64,000 bases of DNA from Rahnella sp. AA (GCF_002834385.1 NZ_PITQ01000001.1:248001-312000); one strand, 5' to 3'. Positions 26,445 through 36,497 are shown, counted from the stretch's first letter. Numbers and translations: made by a program. The notes: generated from the letters alone by a model not told the origin.

Positions 26445-27812
26445 ATGATCAGCGTCTTCGATATTTTCAAAATCGGTATTGGCCCTTCCAGTTCGCATAC
26501 TGTTGGCCCGATGAAAGCCGGGAAAATATTTACTGATGAACTTATTGCTTCAGGTCATATTTCCCGAACCACCCGCGTGGTGGTCGATGTTTACGGGTCT
26601 TTATCGTTGACCGGTAAAGGCCACCATACCGATCTGGCTATTATCATGGGCCTGGCGGGCAACATGCCAGATGATGTGGATATCGATGCGATCCCCGGTT
26701 TTATACAGCAGGTGGAAACTTCCGGTCGTCTCATGCTGGGGAAAGGGGCGAAAGAAGTGGATTTTCCGGCCGGTTCTGGCATGAATTTCCACACCAGTAA
26801 TCTGCCGCTGCATGAAAACGGCATGTCCATCAGCGCGTTTAACGGCGATGATTTGCTGTATACCCAAACCTATTACTCCATTGGCGGCGGTTTTATTGTC
26901 GAAGCCAGCAAATTTGGCATGCAGGATGAAAACCCGGTAGTGCGCCCGTATCCGTTCCGTTCTGCCAGTGACTTGCAAAAACATTGTACGGAAACCGGCC
27001 TGTCGTTGTCGGCGCTGATGCTGAAAAACGAACTGGCGGGGCATACCCGTAACGAAATCAGCGATCACTTTGCGGCCATCTGGAATGTGATGAGCGAAGG
27101 GATCACCCGCGGTATTCATACGGAAGGGCTATTGCCCGGGCCGATGAAAATCAACCGTCGTGCGGCGGCTTTGCGTCGCATTCTGGTGACGCAGGATAAA
27201 AATAACGTCGATCCGATGGGCGTCGTTGACTGGATCAACATGTACGCGATGGCAGTGAATGAAGAAAATGCCGCAGGTGGCCGCGTGGTGACTGCGCCGA
27301 CCAATGGCGCATGCGGGATTATTCCGGCCGTGCTGACGTACTACGATCAGTTCATCCGCCCGATCAGTCCCGATTCCTACAGCCGTTTCTTCCTCGCGTC
27401 GGGTGCCGTCGGCATCCTGTTCAAAATGAATGCGTCGATTTCCGGTGCCGAAGTCGGTTGTCAGGGCGAAGTCGGCGTGGCCTGTTCCATGGCGGCGGCG
27501 GGTCTGACCGAGCTTCTGGGTGGCAGCACCGCGCAGGTCTTTATGGCGGCAGAAATCGCGATGGAACACCATCTCGGGCTGACCTGCGATCCGCTGGCCG
27601 GACAGGTTCAGGTGCCGTGCATTGAGCGAAATGCGATTTCAGCGGTGAAAGCCGTTAACGCCTCGCGCATGGCGCTGCGCCGCACCAGCGAGCCGCGCGT
27701 TTGCCTCGATAAAGTCATCGAAACCATGTACGAAACCGGCAAAGACATGAACTCGAAGTACCGTGAAACCTCAACTGGCGGTCTGGCGATTAAAGTTTTA
27801 GCTTGTAACTAA
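26445..27812 (+). CDS. sdaB: L-serine dehydratase (SdaB type)
   Basis: A 455-residue 4Fe-4S enzyme turning L-serine into pyruvate and ammonia. It has the N-terminal FKIGIGPSSSHTVGPMKAG motif, the fused alpha domain, and cysteines for the cluster in NGACGIIP, VGCQGEVGVACSMA and LTCDP. Length equals E. coli SdaB. I chose ATG 26445 since GGAG is eight bases upstream. The sdaC-sdaB order is as in E. coli. Pyruvate from it can feed the nearby acetoin genes, although no shared control is seen. Confidence 0.95.
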   Translation: MISVFDIFKIGIGPSSSHTVGPMKAGKIFTDELIASGHISRTTRVVVDVYGSLSLTGKGHHTDLAIIMGLAGNMPDDVDIDAIPGFIQQVETSGRLMLGKGAKEVDFPAGSGMNFHTSNLPLHENGMSISAFNGDDLLYTQTYYSIGGGFIVEASKFGMQDENPVVRPYPFRSASDLQKHCTETGLSLSALMLKNELAGHTRNEISDHFAAIWNVMSEGITRGIHTEGLLPGPMKINRRAAALRRILVTQDKNNVDPMGVVDWINMYAMAVNEENAAGGRVVTAPTNGACGIIPAVLTYYDQFIRPISPDSYSRFFLASGAVGILFKMNASISGAEVGCQGEVGVACSMAAAGLTELLGGSTAQVFMAAEIAMEHHLGLTCDPLAGQVQVPCIERNAISAVKAVNASRMALRRTSEPRVCLDKVIETMYETGKDMNSKYRETSTGGLAIKVLACN

Positions 27813-27819
27813 ATACCTG

Positions 27820-27981
27820 TCGCCCTTCGCACTGCCTCTGCGTTGGCTGCCTTCTTTCACCCCGGTCACTGACCCATGTCAGCTCCCGGGGATTCAATCA
27901 GTTGCTGCCTTGATGCAATCCGAACGGCTTAAGGTATTTCCCGGCTTTACCTCATTTCTGAAAAGGCGGGAAACCGCCTTT
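27820..27981. repeat. Palindromic intergenic repeat plus hairpin after sdaB
   Basis: The stretch contains an imperfect palindrome centred on CTGAC-CCAT-GTCAG (27869-27882) inside complementary CCCCGG/CCGGGG arms, flanked by repeated TGCCTT words. It resembles dispersed intergenic repeats I recall from Yersinia and Serratia genomes. A perfect AAAGGCGG-GAAA-CCGCCTTT stem (27962-27981) follows and may end sdaB transcripts. Only one copy lies in this window, so repeat status is inferred. Confidence 0.4.
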
Positions 27982-28082
27982 CCCGCTCCCTTCGCGCATT
28001 TTCCCTGTGTTATGTTTTTGGTTATCTATACTTTTTCATTACCTCTACACACCTGGAAAACAGTTAAAAGGAAAAGCTCTGC

Positions 28083-29735
28083 ATGTCTAAATTTTTTATG
28101 AATGACCGCAAGACTCTGATTAACGATGTGATCGAAGGGGTGATCCTGACCTCTCCCTACAAAAATCTGGCGAAGCTGGACGTTGATCCGGCAATCCGCG
28201 TGGTCGTGCGTCGCGACTGGGATAAGAAAAAAGTCGCGCTCATTTCCGGCGGCGGTTCCGGACATGAACCGGCGCACGTTGGTTTTGTCGGTAAAGGGAT
28301 GCTGACGGCGGCGGTGTGCGGTGAAGTGTTTGCTTCCCCGAGCGTTGATGCGGTACTCAACGCCATTGTTGCGGTGACCGGGAAATCGGGCTGCCTGCTG
28401 ATTGTCAAAAACTACACCGGCGACCGCCTCAACTTTGGTCTGGCAGCAGAAAAAGCCAAAAGCATGGGATACAACGTCGAACTGGTGATGGTGTCTGATG
28501 ACATTTCCCTGCCGGATAACAAACAGCCGCGCGGCATCGCGGGCACGGCGCTGGTCCACAAGATTGCCGGTTATGCGGCTGAACAGGGCAAATCCCTGAA
28601 AGAAGTGACCAAAATTGCCCAACAGGCCATTGATGCGACAGCCAGTATCGGCGTCGCGGCAGCCGGTTGTAACCTGCCCGGTGGCGGGGAGGATGAAGAA
28701 GAACAGCGCATCGAGTCCGGTCACGTTGAGCTGGGTTTGGGCATTCACGGCGAGCCGGGCGTGTCGACCATGAAAACCCAGAACAGCAAAAAAGTGATTG
28801 ATACGCTGGTTGGAAAGCTTCAGGAACATGTGAAGAAAAGCGACAAACTTGCGGTGCTGGTTAACAACCTCGGTGGCGTTTCGCCGCTGGAGATGAATCA
28901 GCTGACCAAAGAGCTGGTGCATTCCGCGCTCGGCGGTTCAATCCGTTATCTGATTGGCCCGGCGTCACTGGTCAGCGCGCTGGATATGAAAGGTTTCTCG
29001 CTTTCGGTGATTGCGCTGAAAGGTGGCATCGAAGAAGCATTACTGGCAGAGGTTGAAGCGTCCGGCTGGCAGCCGCTGGTGAAACTGGAAAAACTGGCGA
29101 CCAAAAAAGGTAAGAAGATCAGCGAGAAGAAAGTCGCGAAAGCCTCGTCTAACGCCGCGGTTGGCAAAATTGTCGAAACCATCACGCAGACGCTTTCTGA
29201 CCTCGAAGATGAACTGAATAAGCTGGATGCGAAAGTGGGCGACGGCGATACCGGTTCAACGTTTGCCAGCGGCGCGCGGGATATTCAGAAACAGAACAAA
29301 GGTAAAAAACTGCCGCTTAACAATGTGGCCGATCTTCTCGGCGTCATCGGCGATCGTCTGGCCGTGGTGATGGGCGGATCCAGTGGCGTACTGATGTCGA
29401 TCTTCTTTACGGCGGCGGGAAAAAAAGTGGCGGAAGGCGAGAAGTTGCCGAAAGCGCTGCTGTTTGGCCTGGAGCGGATGAAACATTATGGCGGCGCCGA
29501 TCTTGGCGATCGCACCATGATCGACGCGCTGCAACCTGCGCTGGAAGCATTAGGCAAAAAAGATGCGCTGAAAGGCGCCGCCAAAGCTGCGGCCAAAGGC
29601 GCAAAAGACACCGCCAGCATGAAGAAAGCCAATGCCGGTCGCTCTTCATATCTCAGCAGCAACAACCTGAAAGGCGTGAAAGATCCGGGCGCGGTCGCCG
29701 TCGAAAAAGTGTTCGAGGCACTGGCGAAGAAATAA
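28083..29735 (+). CDS. dhaK: ATP-dependent dihydroxyacetone kinase (DhaK-DhaL fusion)
   Basis: A 550-residue enzyme phosphorylating dihydroxyacetone with ATP. Residues 1-335 are the DhaK domain (SGGGSGHEPAHVGFVGKGML; substrate-binding His in GLGIHGEPG). A Lys-rich linker is near 345-365. The DhaL ATP domain follows, with DAKVGDGDTGSTFASGA and VVMGGSSGVLMS. The one-piece design is the Citrobacter-type kinase, not the PTS-driven DhaKLM of E. coli. No glycerol dehydrogenase is next to it. It stands as a single gene with its own terminator. Confidence 0.94.
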   Translation: MSKFFMNDRKTLINDVIEGVILTSPYKNLAKLDVDPAIRVVVRRDWDKKKVALISGGGSGHEPAHVGFVGKGMLTAAVCGEVFASPSVDAVLNAIVAVTGKSGCLLIVKNYTGDRLNFGLAAEKAKSMGYNVELVMVSDDISLPDNKQPRGIAGTALVHKIAGYAAEQGKSLKEVTKIAQQAIDATASIGVAAAGCNLPGGGEDEEEQRIESGHVELGLGIHGEPGVSTMKTQNSKKVIDTLVGKLQEHVKKSDKLAVLVNNLGGVSPLEMNQLTKELVHSALGGSIRYLIGPASLVSALDMKGFSLSVIALKGGIEEALLAEVEASGWQPLVKLEKLATKKGKKISEKKVAKASSNAAVGKIVETITQTLSDLEDELNKLDAKVGDGDTGSTFASGARDIQKQNKGKKLPLNNVADLLGVIGDRLAVVMGGSSGVLMSIFFTAAGKKVAEGEKLPKALLFGLERMKHYGGADLGDRTMIDALQPALEALGKKDALKGAAKAAAKGAKDTASMKKANAGRSSYLSSNNLKGVKDPGAVAVEKVFEALAKK

Positions 29736-29771
29736 CGTTGCCATTGCGTTGAGAAGTCATAAAAACGAAAG

Positions 29772-29799
29772 GCCTGCGGGGAAACCGGCAGGCTTTTTT
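29772..29799 (+). terminator. Terminator of dhaK
   Basis: GCCTGC (29772-29777) pairs with GCAGGC (29788-29793), with extra GG/CC pairing in the loop, and is followed by six T. Confidence 0.85.
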
Positions 29800-29807
29800 A
29801 TGGTCAT

Positions 29808-29945
29808 TATTGTGACCTTTAAGTGGCTATTTATAACGTTAGGAACATTCAGGTGTCCCTTATAAAAAACAGTTGTGACTGGTTTTAAGGTGATAATAAT
29901 GACCTTTACGTGCTATAACTGTTCATTAAGGTCTCTTTAATGTCC
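29808..29945. promoter_or_regulatory. Promoter/operator region of the HipBA-like pair
   Basis: The word GACCTTTA occurs twice as a direct repeat (29814-29821 and 29901-29908). AAGGT/ACCTT also form an inverted pair around GATAATAATG, and AAGGTC recurs at 29928. Clusters of such half-sites upstream of HipB-type genes usually bind the HTH antitoxin for autoregulation. Which repeat is used cannot be told. Confidence 0.5.
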
Positions 29946-29966
29946 CCTAAGTGAAGTGAGTGAAAA

Positions 29967-30311
29967 ATGGCGAAAGTAAACTTTTACGCGATGACGGATA
30001 CAGCGATTGCCAGTGAAATCGGGAAGCGTCTTGAACAGGTTCGTCTGGAAGCCAATATCCCTCAGCGCGTTATCCTTGAAGAGTTGGGTATCTCAAAAGG
30101 AAGCTACCGCAATGCACTGAAAGGAAAAGCTAAATTTGAAGTGATCATCGGAATCTTGCGCATACTGGGTAAGCTGGAAAATTTGGAAAATTTCCTGCCC
30201 CCGACACCCTTTAGCCCAATCGAGTTGCTGAAGTTAGAAGGAAAAAAAAGGCAACGCGCGGTGGCTAAAAAGTCGAACAAAACATCTGAAAATGGAGATT
30301 TAGGATGGTGA
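29967..30311 (+). CDS. HipB-like HTH antitoxin/regulator
   Basis: A 114-residue protein with a Cro/C1-type helix-turn-helix at about residues 15-65 (GKRLEQVRLEANIPQRVILE, LGISKGSYRNALKGKA) and a basic C-terminal tail. It precedes a HipA-family kinase with a seven-base overlap, the usual HipB-HipA arrangement. It would bind the upstream half-sites and hold the kinase inactive. It is diverged from E. coli HipB, so I give no gene symbol. Confidence 0.8.
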   Translation: MAKVNFYAMTDTAIASEIGKRLEQVRLEANIPQRVILEELGISKGSYRNALKGKAKFEVIIGILRILGKLENLENFLPPTPFSPIELLKLEGKKRQRAVAKKSNKTSENGDLGW

Positions 30312-31606
30312 ATCACTCCGTTGCCCGCGTCGAAATGTGGGGAGAACTGGTTGGCGCGTTGTCATACGACGTCGCATCTGGCCTGTGTGCTTTTCAGTTC
30401 GATGAAAGGTGGATCCGGCGAGGCATTGAAATCAGCCCGGTAAAAATGCCTCTTTCTTCTCAGGTTTATCAATTTCAGGCATTGGCTCGTGAAACCTACA
30501 AAGGTTTGCCCGGCGCATTTGCGGATACTTTACCCGATGACTTTGGGAATGCGGTTATTGATGACTGGCTGGCGAGAACCGGAAAAGATAAGGCGAGTTT
30601 TTCCGCGCTTGAGCGGCTGCTTTATACCGGGATCCGTGGCATGGGTGCGCTGGAATATCTTCCTGTCATTGAACGTGAATTAAATGAAGCCGACAGGCTG
30701 GATCTCAACAGCCTGGTTGCGATGGCGCAATCGGTGGTAAACCAACGGGCAGGGCTCGATGAGCAGCTAAATGATGACGCAGATAATGACGCGTTTACCC
30801 ACATTTTGCAGGTCGGAACCTCTGCGGGCGGTGCCCGGCCAAAAGCAGTTATTGGCATCAACAAAGATCGTTCTGAAATCCGTAGCGGTCAGGTCAAACT
30901 CCCCGAAGGTTTTGAACACTATTTGCTGAAATTTGACGGTGTTGTCGAATCTTCACAGTCGAAAGAGACTTTCGGTGATCCTCAGGGATTTGGGCGTATG
31001 GAGTTTGCTTATTATCTTATGGCAAAAGCGGCCGGGATTGCGATGTCGGATTGTGAGTTGCTGCCTGACGGGGAGCGTGCGCATTTTATGACGAAACGCT
31101 TCGACAGGGACGGCAACCGTAAAATTCATTATCAGTCGCTTTGCGCAATGGATCATGCGGATTATAAGCAGCCGGGTCATTACAGCTACGAGCAATTGTT
31201 CTCACTCATGCGGGTGCTGCGTCAAAGCAAAAGTGATGCTTTAGAGTTGTATCGTCGGATGGTATTTAACATCGTCGCCCGAAATCATGATGACCACACA
31301 AAGAACTTCGGTTTTATTTTGAATGAAGATTTTCAATGGAAACTTGCTCCGGCTTTTGACATCGCTTACAGCTACAAACCGGGTTCGCCATGGGTGAATT
31401 CCCATCAGTTATCGCTGAATGGCAAGCGTGATCATTTTACGCGTGAGGATCTCCTGATCCCCGCCGCTTCTTTCAAGAAAGAAGCCAATCTGATTATTGA
31501 TGAAGTCATCGAGGTTGTGAGTCAGTGGCCTGAATTCGCTAAAACAGCGGGTGTTTTTCCGGCATTTACCGCTGAAATTCAGAAAAACTTACGACTCAAA
31601 ATATAG
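30305..31606 (+). CDS. HipA-family Ser/Thr kinase toxin
   Basis: A 433-residue HipA-fold kinase. It has the N-terminal couple_hipA-like domain (WGELVGALSYD), the Gly-rich loop VGTSAGGARPKAVI, the catalytic loop NIVARNHDDHTKNF, and the metal-binding LAPAFDI. All key residues appear intact. E. coli HipA phosphorylates glutamyl-tRNA synthetase; the target here is unknown. GGAG precedes the ATG by seven bases, inside the upstream HTH gene. First of three HipA-family loci in the window. Confidence 0.87.
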   Translation: MVNHSVARVEMWGELVGALSYDVASGLCAFQFDERWIRRGIEISPVKMPLSSQVYQFQALARETYKGLPGAFADTLPDDFGNAVIDDWLARTGKDKASFSALERLLYTGIRGMGALEYLPVIERELNEADRLDLNSLVAMAQSVVNQRAGLDEQLNDDADNDAFTHILQVGTSAGGARPKAVIGINKDRSEIRSGQVKLPEGFEHYLLKFDGVVESSQSKETFGDPQGFGRMEFAYYLMAKAAGIAMSDCELLPDGERAHFMTKRFDRDGNRKIHYQSLCAMDHADYKQPGHYSYEQLFSLMRVLRQSKSDALELYRRMVFNIVARNHDDHTKNFGFILNEDFQWKLAPAFDIAYSYKPGSPWVNSHQLSLNGKRDHFTREDLLIPAASFKKEANLIIDEVIEVVSQWPEFAKTAGVFPAFTAEIQKNLRLKI

Positions 31607-31627
31607 TTTCCGCATTTGAACGATGAA

Positions 31628-31656
31628 GGCCTGTCGGTTCCACGCAGGCCTTTTTT
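31628..31656 (+). terminator. Terminator of the HipA-like gene
   Basis: GGCCTG (31628-31633) pairs with CAGGCC (31645-31650), followed by six T. Confidence 0.85.
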
Positions 31657-31667
31657 ACACCCAAAAC

Positions 31668-31707
31668 AAAACTGATCTAAATCAAAACTGATCTAAATCA
31701 AAACTGA
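31668..31707. repeat. Tandem FNR-like sites upstream of ygiQ
   Basis: The 16-base unit AAAACTGATCTAAATC occurs twice in tandem (31668-31699) and starts a third time. Each unit plus the next bases contains CTGATCTAAATCAA, one base away from the FNR consensus TTGAT-N4-ATCAA. Two such boxes 16 bases apart lie about 90 bases before ygiQ. Confidence 0.5.
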
Positions 31708-31785
31708 GTGATTTGCCCGCCCGTCGAAATTTTAGCCCCCGTATAATTTGCGGCCAATTATTTGCCGTCGAACGAAGAACCTCAC

Positions 31786-34044
31786 ATGCCAATCAGCCTG
31801 ATCCAACCCGATCGCACATTGTTTTCTTACCCTCGCTACTGGGCCGAATGCTACGGCACAGCGCCGTTTTTCCCGATGACCCGGGCGGAAATGGATGAAC
31901 TTGGCTGGGACAGTTGCGATGTGATCGTGGTGACCGGCGATGCGTATGTCGACCACCCGAGTTTCGGGATGGCGATCATCGGCCGCATGCTGGAAGCGCA
32001 GGGGTTCCGCGTGGGGATCATCGCGCAGCCGGACTGGACCAATAAAGACGATTTTATGCGGCTCGGGAAGCCGAATCTGTTTTACGGCGTGACCGCCGGA
32101 AATATGGATTCGATGATCAACCGTTACACCGCTGACCGGAAATTGCGCCACGACGATGCGTACACGCCGGACAATGTCGGCGGCAAACGCCCCGATCGCG
32201 CGACGCTGGTGTACACGCAGCGCTGCAAAGAAGCCTACAGCGATGTGCCGGTTTTGCTCGGCGGTATCGAAGCCAGTTTGCGGCGTATCGCGCATTACGA
32301 TTACTGGTCCGATACCGTGCGCCGTTCGGTGCTGGTGGATTCCAAAGCTGACATGCTGATTTACGGCAACGGCGAACGGCCGCTGGTGGAAGTGGCGCAC
32401 CGGCTGGCGGCGGGGGAGCCGATTGCAGATATTCACGACGTGCGAAATACCGCCGTGATGCGCAAAACTGCATTGATTGGCTGGAGCGGGGTGGATTCCA
32501 CGCGGCTAGATAAGCCCGGCAAAATTGAGCCAATCATGAACCCGTATGGCGAGGATTTGCCCTGCTCAGAAGGGGAACTTCCTGACCCGGACGCGCCGCA
32601 GCCGATTACCGTTCGGGCGCCGAAACCGAAGCCGTGGGAGAAAACCTACGTTCTGCTGCCGTCGTTCGAAAAAGTGAAGGGTGACAAAGTGCTGTACGCA
32701 CACACCTCGCGGATTCTGCACCACGAAACCAATCCGGGCTGTGCGCGGGCGCTGATGCAAAAACACGGCGATCGCTATGTGTGGATTAATCCCCCGGCGA
32801 TCCCGTTGTCCACGGAAGAAATGGATGAAGTGTTTGGCCTGCCGTTCCAGCGCGTGCCACATCCTTCTTACGGAAAATCCACGATCCCTGCGTATGACAT
32901 GATTCGTTTTTCGATCAACATCATGCGTGGTTGCTACGGCGGTTGCGCGTTTTGTTCGATCACCGAACATGAAGGGCGGATCATTCAGAGCCGTTCGGAA
33001 GAGTCGATCGTGCGTGAAATCGAAGAGATCCGCGACAGCGTGCCCGGATTTACCGGCGTGATTTCCGATCTTGGTGGCCCGACGGCGAACATGTATATGT
33101 TGCGCTGCCAGTCGCCAAAAGCAGAGCAAAGCTGCCGCCGCGCGTCCTGCGTTTATCCTGAAATCTGTACGCACATGGACACCAACCATGAGCCGACCAT
33201 CAATCTTTACCGCCGCACGCGCAGCCTGAAAGGCATCAAGAAAATCCTGATCGCCTCCGGCGTGCGTTACGATCTGGCGGTGGAAGATCCGCGTTATATC
33301 AAGGAGCTGGCCGAACATCACGTAGGCGGTTATCTGAAAATTGCGCCGGAGCACACCGAAACCGGGCCGTTGTCGAAAATGATGAAACCGGGAATGGGCA
33401 GTTATTACCGGTTCAAGGAGCTGTTCGACAGCTATTCCAAACAGGCCGGAAAAGAGCAGTATCTGATCCCGTATTTCATCTCCGCCCATCCGGGGACACG
33501 CACGGAAGATATGATCAATCTGGCGCTGTGGCTGAAGAAGAACCGCTTCCGGCTGGATCAGGTGCAGAACTTCTATCCGTCACCGCTCGCCAGCGCGACT
33601 ACCATGTATTACAGCGGCAAAAATCCGCTCGGCAAGGTGGATTACAAAAGTGAGGACGTGGTGGTGCCGAAAGGCGATCGTCAGCGCCGGTTGCATAAAG
33701 CGTTGCTGCGCTATCACGATCCGGTGAACTGGCCGGTGATACGCGAAGCGCTGACAGCGATGGGCATGCGCCGCCTGATCGGCATCCGGCCGGATTGCCT
33801 GGTGCCGCCGGACGGCTTTGATCCGAAATTTACGCCATCACGTTCCGGGAAAGACAAACCGGCTGCGACGCGTTTCACCGGATCCAAAGCGCAAAATCCG
33901 GCGACAGGAAAAGGCAAACCTACAGAATTCCGTGCAGGTAAAAAACCGGCGGCGGCCAGACCGGCTCAGGGTAAAAACGGTCAGTCCACCGCGCAGGGAA
34001 AAAGCGGGGAACAGCGGGTTAATCGAGGTAAAAGACCGGCTTAA
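31786..34044 (+). CDS. ygiQ: YgiQ-family radical SAM protein
   Basis: A 752-residue protein. It has an N-terminal B12-binding-like domain, the radical SAM cluster motif CYGGCAFC in [20 protein letters not shown], and a DUF3362 C-terminal part with a basic, low-complexity tail ([14 protein letters not shown]). It is nearly collinear with E. coli YgiQ. The exact reaction is not established. I chose ATG 31786 ([10 protein letters not shown]), which matches the family; the ATG at 31762 is less likely. Its last 26 bases overlap the convergent rhaM gene. Confidence 0.94.
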   Translation: MPISLIQPDRTLFSYPRYWAECYGTAPFFPMTRAEMDELGWDSCDVIVVTGDAYVDHPSFGMAIIGRMLEAQGFRVGIIAQPDWTNKDDFMRLGKPNLFYGVTAGNMDSMINRYTADRKLRHDDAYTPDNVGGKRPDRATLVYTQRCKEAYSDVPVLLGGIEASLRRIAHYDYWSDTVRRSVLVDSKADMLIYGNGERPLVEVAHRLAAGEPIADIHDVRNTAVMRKTALIGWSGVDSTRLDKPGKIEPIMNPYGEDLPCSEGELPDPDAPQPITVRAPKPKPWEKTYVLLPSFEKVKGDKVLYAHTSRILHHETNPGCARALMQKHGDRYVWINPPAIPLSTEEMDEVFGLPFQRVPHPSYGKSTIPAYDMIRFSINIMRGCYGGCAFCSITEHEGRIIQSRSEESIVREIEEIRDSVPGFTGVISDLGGPTANMYMLRCQSPKAEQSCRRASCVYPEICTHMDTNHEPTINLYRRTRSLKGIKKILIASGVRYDLAVEDPRYIKELAEHHVGGYLKIAPEHTETGPLSKMMKPGMGSYYRFKELFDSYSKQAGKEQYLIPYFISAHPGTRTEDMINLALWLKKNRFRLDQVQNFYPSPLASATTMYYSGKNPLGKVDYKSEDVVVPKGDRQRRLHKALLRYHDPVNWPVIREALTAMGMRRLIGIRPDCLVPPDGFDPKFTPSRSGKDKPAATRFTGSKAQNPATGKGKPTEFRAGKKPAAARPAQGKNGQSTAQGKSGEQRVNRGKRPA

Positions 34045-34333
34045 GATCGCTGCTGATCGGGCTGTTATCGGCATTGGCAGGCATCACGTCTGCCATATGT
34101 TTCCACCATTGCTGGCAGATTTCTGTCTTCGCCACGGCGTTCCATCTTTCTTCTGATTCAATCTCCACATACCCGAACAGCAAATTGCGTTTTTCATCCA
34201 GAAAAATGCTGTAGTGGTGAGCGCCGTGCGCCTTCAGGGTCTCCGCCAGTTCAGGCCAGATCGGCGAATGCCGCCGCTGATATTCCGCATGCGCATTCGG
34301 GTTGACCTGCATAACGAAGGATTTACGGATCAT
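34019..34333 (-). CDS. rhaM: L-rhamnose mutarotase
   Basis: A 104-residue cytosolic enzyme interconverting rhamnose anomers. It has the family start [29 protein letters not shown], and the conserved WWKHMADVM. It lies last in the rha operon, 55 bases after fucO, and overlaps ygiQ tail to tail by 26 bases. It speeds supply of the beta/alpha form used by RhaA. Confidence 0.95.
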   Translation of the reverse strand: MIRKSFVMQVNPNAHAEYQRRHSPIWPELAETLKAHGAHHYSIFLDEKRNLLFGYVEIESEERWNAVAKTEICQQWWKHMADVMPANADNSPISSDLKPVFYLD

Positions 34334-34388
34334 TTAAATTCTCCTGGTTTGGTTTTCTCCTCCCCTGCAAAGGGGGGGAGAAAAGAAG

Positions 34389-35537
34389 TCACATCGCTTT
34401 CATGTAAAGCTCGCGGACTTCTTCGCGCGTTGCGGTTCTCGGATTGCACGGCGCGCAAGGGTCAGCCAGCGCTTTGTCGAGCCAGCCTTCGACATCCGCT
34501 TCAACAATGCCTAATGCTTTGAATCCGGAAGGGATCCCCACTCTCGCCGACAAATCACGGATCGCTTTAATCGCCGCCACGCTGGCCTGCGTTTCGCTGA
34601 TACCCTGCGTATTCACACCCATGGCGCGTGCGATATCCGCAAAACGGTGAGGTGCGGAAGCGCGGTTAAATTCTTCCACGACCGGCAGCAGAATGGCATT
34701 GCAGACGCCGTGCGGCAGGTTGTGCGTTGCGCCCGGCTGATGCGCCAGCGCATGCACCAACCCCAGCCCGGCGCTGTTAAATGCCATTCCGGCCAGATAT
34801 TGTCCCTGCGCCATTTTCTCACGCGCTTCAAGATTATCGCCATGATCCACCGCTTCCGGCAGCCATCGGGTAATGGTTGAGATTGCCGCCAGCGCCGTCG
34901 GATCGGTCAGCGGATGTGCGCCGACAGAAACATAAGCTTCGATGGCGTGCGTCAGGGCGTCCATCCCGGTGGCCGCGGTGACGTCAGCGGGGATCTTCAG
35001 CATAATTGACGGATCGTCTACCGCGATATCCGGGATCAGATTCGCATCAATGATGACTTCTTTTACCTGACGCTGGCTGTCGATGATCACCGCGTTACTG
35101 GTGAGTTCCGCAGCCGTACCGGCGGTGGTGTTGACCGCCACCAGAAATACGCCCGGTTTAGTCACTTTGCCGACGCCTGAATAAATCGTCACCGGCCCCG
35201 GATTGGCCGTCAGAATTTTGATGCCTTTAGCGGTATCAATCGGGCTGCCGCCGCCGAAACCAATCAGGTAATCACAGTGATTTTCCTGATACTGGCGGAA
35301 ACCTTCGTCGACGTGCGCGGAAGTCGGATTGGGCACCACGCCGCCGTATAACGCATACGGCAGTCCGGCTGTTTTCAGTGCGGAGAACAGGCCATCGAGC
35401 AGACCTAACTCGACCAGCTGACCGTCTGTGACGATCAGCGCTTTGCCTGGTTGTTTTGTCGCCAGCATCGCAACCATATCGCTGATCGCGCCCTGGCCGT
35501 GGAGGCTGATTTTTGGTAAAGCCAGCATGAAACTCAT
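34389..35537 (-). CDS. fucO: Lactaldehyde reductase (FucO), iron-dependent alcohol dehydrogenase
   Basis: A 382-residue group III alcohol dehydrogenase reducing L-lactaldehyde, the product of rhamnulose-1-phosphate cleavage, to 1,2-propanediol with NADH. It has FGGGSPIDTAKG, GMDALTHAIEAYVS and the iron-ligand histidines in HALAHQPGATHNLPHG. I set the start at ATG 35537, which has GAGGG six bases upstream. In E. coli fucO sits with the fucose genes. Its place here between rhaD and rhaM ties it to rhamnose use. Confidence 0.92.
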   Translation of the reverse strand: MSFMLALPKISLHGQGAISDMVAMLATKQPGKALIVTDGQLVELGLLDGLFSALKTAGLPYALYGGVVPNPTSAHVDEGFRQYQENHCDYLIGFGGGSPIDTAKGIKILTANPGPVTIYSGVGKVTKPGVFLVAVNTTAGTAAELTSNAVIIDSQRQVKEVIIDANLIPDIAVDDPSIMLKIPADVTAATGMDALTHAIEAYVSVGAHPLTDPTALAAISTITRWLPEAVDHGDNLEAREKMAQGQYLAGMAFNSAGLGLVHALAHQPGATHNLPHGVCNAILLPVVEEFNRASAPHRFADIARAMGVNTQGISETQASVAAIKAIRDLSARVGIPSGFKALGIVEADVEGWLDKALADPCAPCNPRTATREEVRELYMKAM

Positions 35538-35672
35538 AAAAGTCCCTCTCATATTTTATTTAAAATCAATATCCTGACCGCGCGGCTCCTGATCTGCGCC
35601 GGTCCCGGCGACAGGAAACTTTCCGTAGTTTCTGTGCCGGGTTTTTAATAGGCTGGAGCCTTGATTGCCGGT

Positions 35673-36497
35673 TCAGGCTTTTAAAGCGGCCTCAAAAGGT
35701 GTGACGTCGAAACGCTTAGCCAGCGCAATCAGCTCGTCGGTTTGGATCGTCTGTTTCATCCCACCCATCGAAATCACTTTCACCAGGATTTCCGCTGATT
35801 TTTCAGCGGTGTCGATCAGACCAAAGGCGTCATCGAGCGTCGGGCCGCAGCCGAAGATCCCGTGGAAGGCCCACAGCACCAGGCTGTGATGTTGCATCCG
35901 GTCGGAGGTGGCTGCGCCAATGCCGTCGGTGCCCGGCACCATCCACGGCACGATGCCGACGCCGTCCGGGAACACCACCAGGCATTCGGTGCTGCATTCC
36001 CACAGCTTACGGGTGATTTTCGCGCTGTCGGGTTCGAGCACGTAGGTCAGTGCGATCAGGTTGGTGGCGTGGCAGTGCATGATCACGCGATCCTGCCCGT
36101 GAGTGACGCGTTTACGCACGGCGTGAGATTGCAGATGCGATGCCAGTTCAGACGTCGGCAGGCCGCCCGCAGTCAGGCCCCAGAGGATTTTGTAGCTGGT
36201 GCCCTTGTCATCGAGCTGGATCACGGTCAGCGCTTCGGAAGGCGCGAGCTGCACGTTGCGGAAAAATTTGCCGGAGCCGGTCACAATGAAATATTCATTG
36301 GCCAGATCCGGCGCGTGCTGGGTCAGTTCAACCTGACGCGGCTGGGCATAAAAATCGTTTTTGTACGGTGCCACGTCTTCCGGCAGCAGACGCATACTGA
36401 CGTTGCCGCCGTTGCGCTCGTCCCAACCTTTCAGCCACATATCGGTGGTCGCTTTGACCATGCCCTGTACAAACCACGCGCTAAATAATGTCTTCAT
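35673..36497 (-). CDS. rhaD: Rhamnulose-1-phosphate aldolase
   Basis: A 274-residue class II zinc aldolase splitting rhamnulose-1-phosphate into dihydroxyacetone phosphate and L-lactaldehyde. It has [19 protein letters not shown] at the start, the metal site [13 protein letters not shown], and a later His in [15 protein letters not shown]. Length equals E. coli RhaD. It follows rhaA after 54 bases and feeds FucO. Confidence 0.96.
   Translation of the reverse strand: MKTLFSAWFVQGMVKATTDMWLKGWDERNGGNVSMRLLPEDVAPYKNDFYAQPRQVELTQHAPDLANEYFIVTGSGKFFRNVQLAPSEALTVIQLDDKGTSYKILWGLTAGGLPTSELASHLQSHAVRKRVTHGQDRVIMHCHATNLIALTYVLEPDSAKITRKLWECSTECLVVFPDGVGIVPWMVPGTDGIGAATSDRMQHHSLVLWAFHGIFGCGPTLDDAFGLIDTAEKSAEILVKVISMGGMKQTIQTDELIALAKRFDVTPFEAALKA

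Noticed and set aside
28026-28922. 298-codon open frame on minus across dhaK
   Set aside because: Long only because it mirrors codon bias of the strong DhaK gene; rich in His, Arg and Gln, with no recognisable domain.
31668-31707. Tandem 16-base repeat as a phage or integron attachment site
   Set aside because: Only two and a half copies, no integrase or recombination gene nearby, and the unit contains a better explained FNR-like dyad.
32566-33489. 307-codon open frame on minus inside ygiQ
   Set aside because: Antisense shadow of YgiQ, whose own sequence carries the radical SAM motif and full family similarity.
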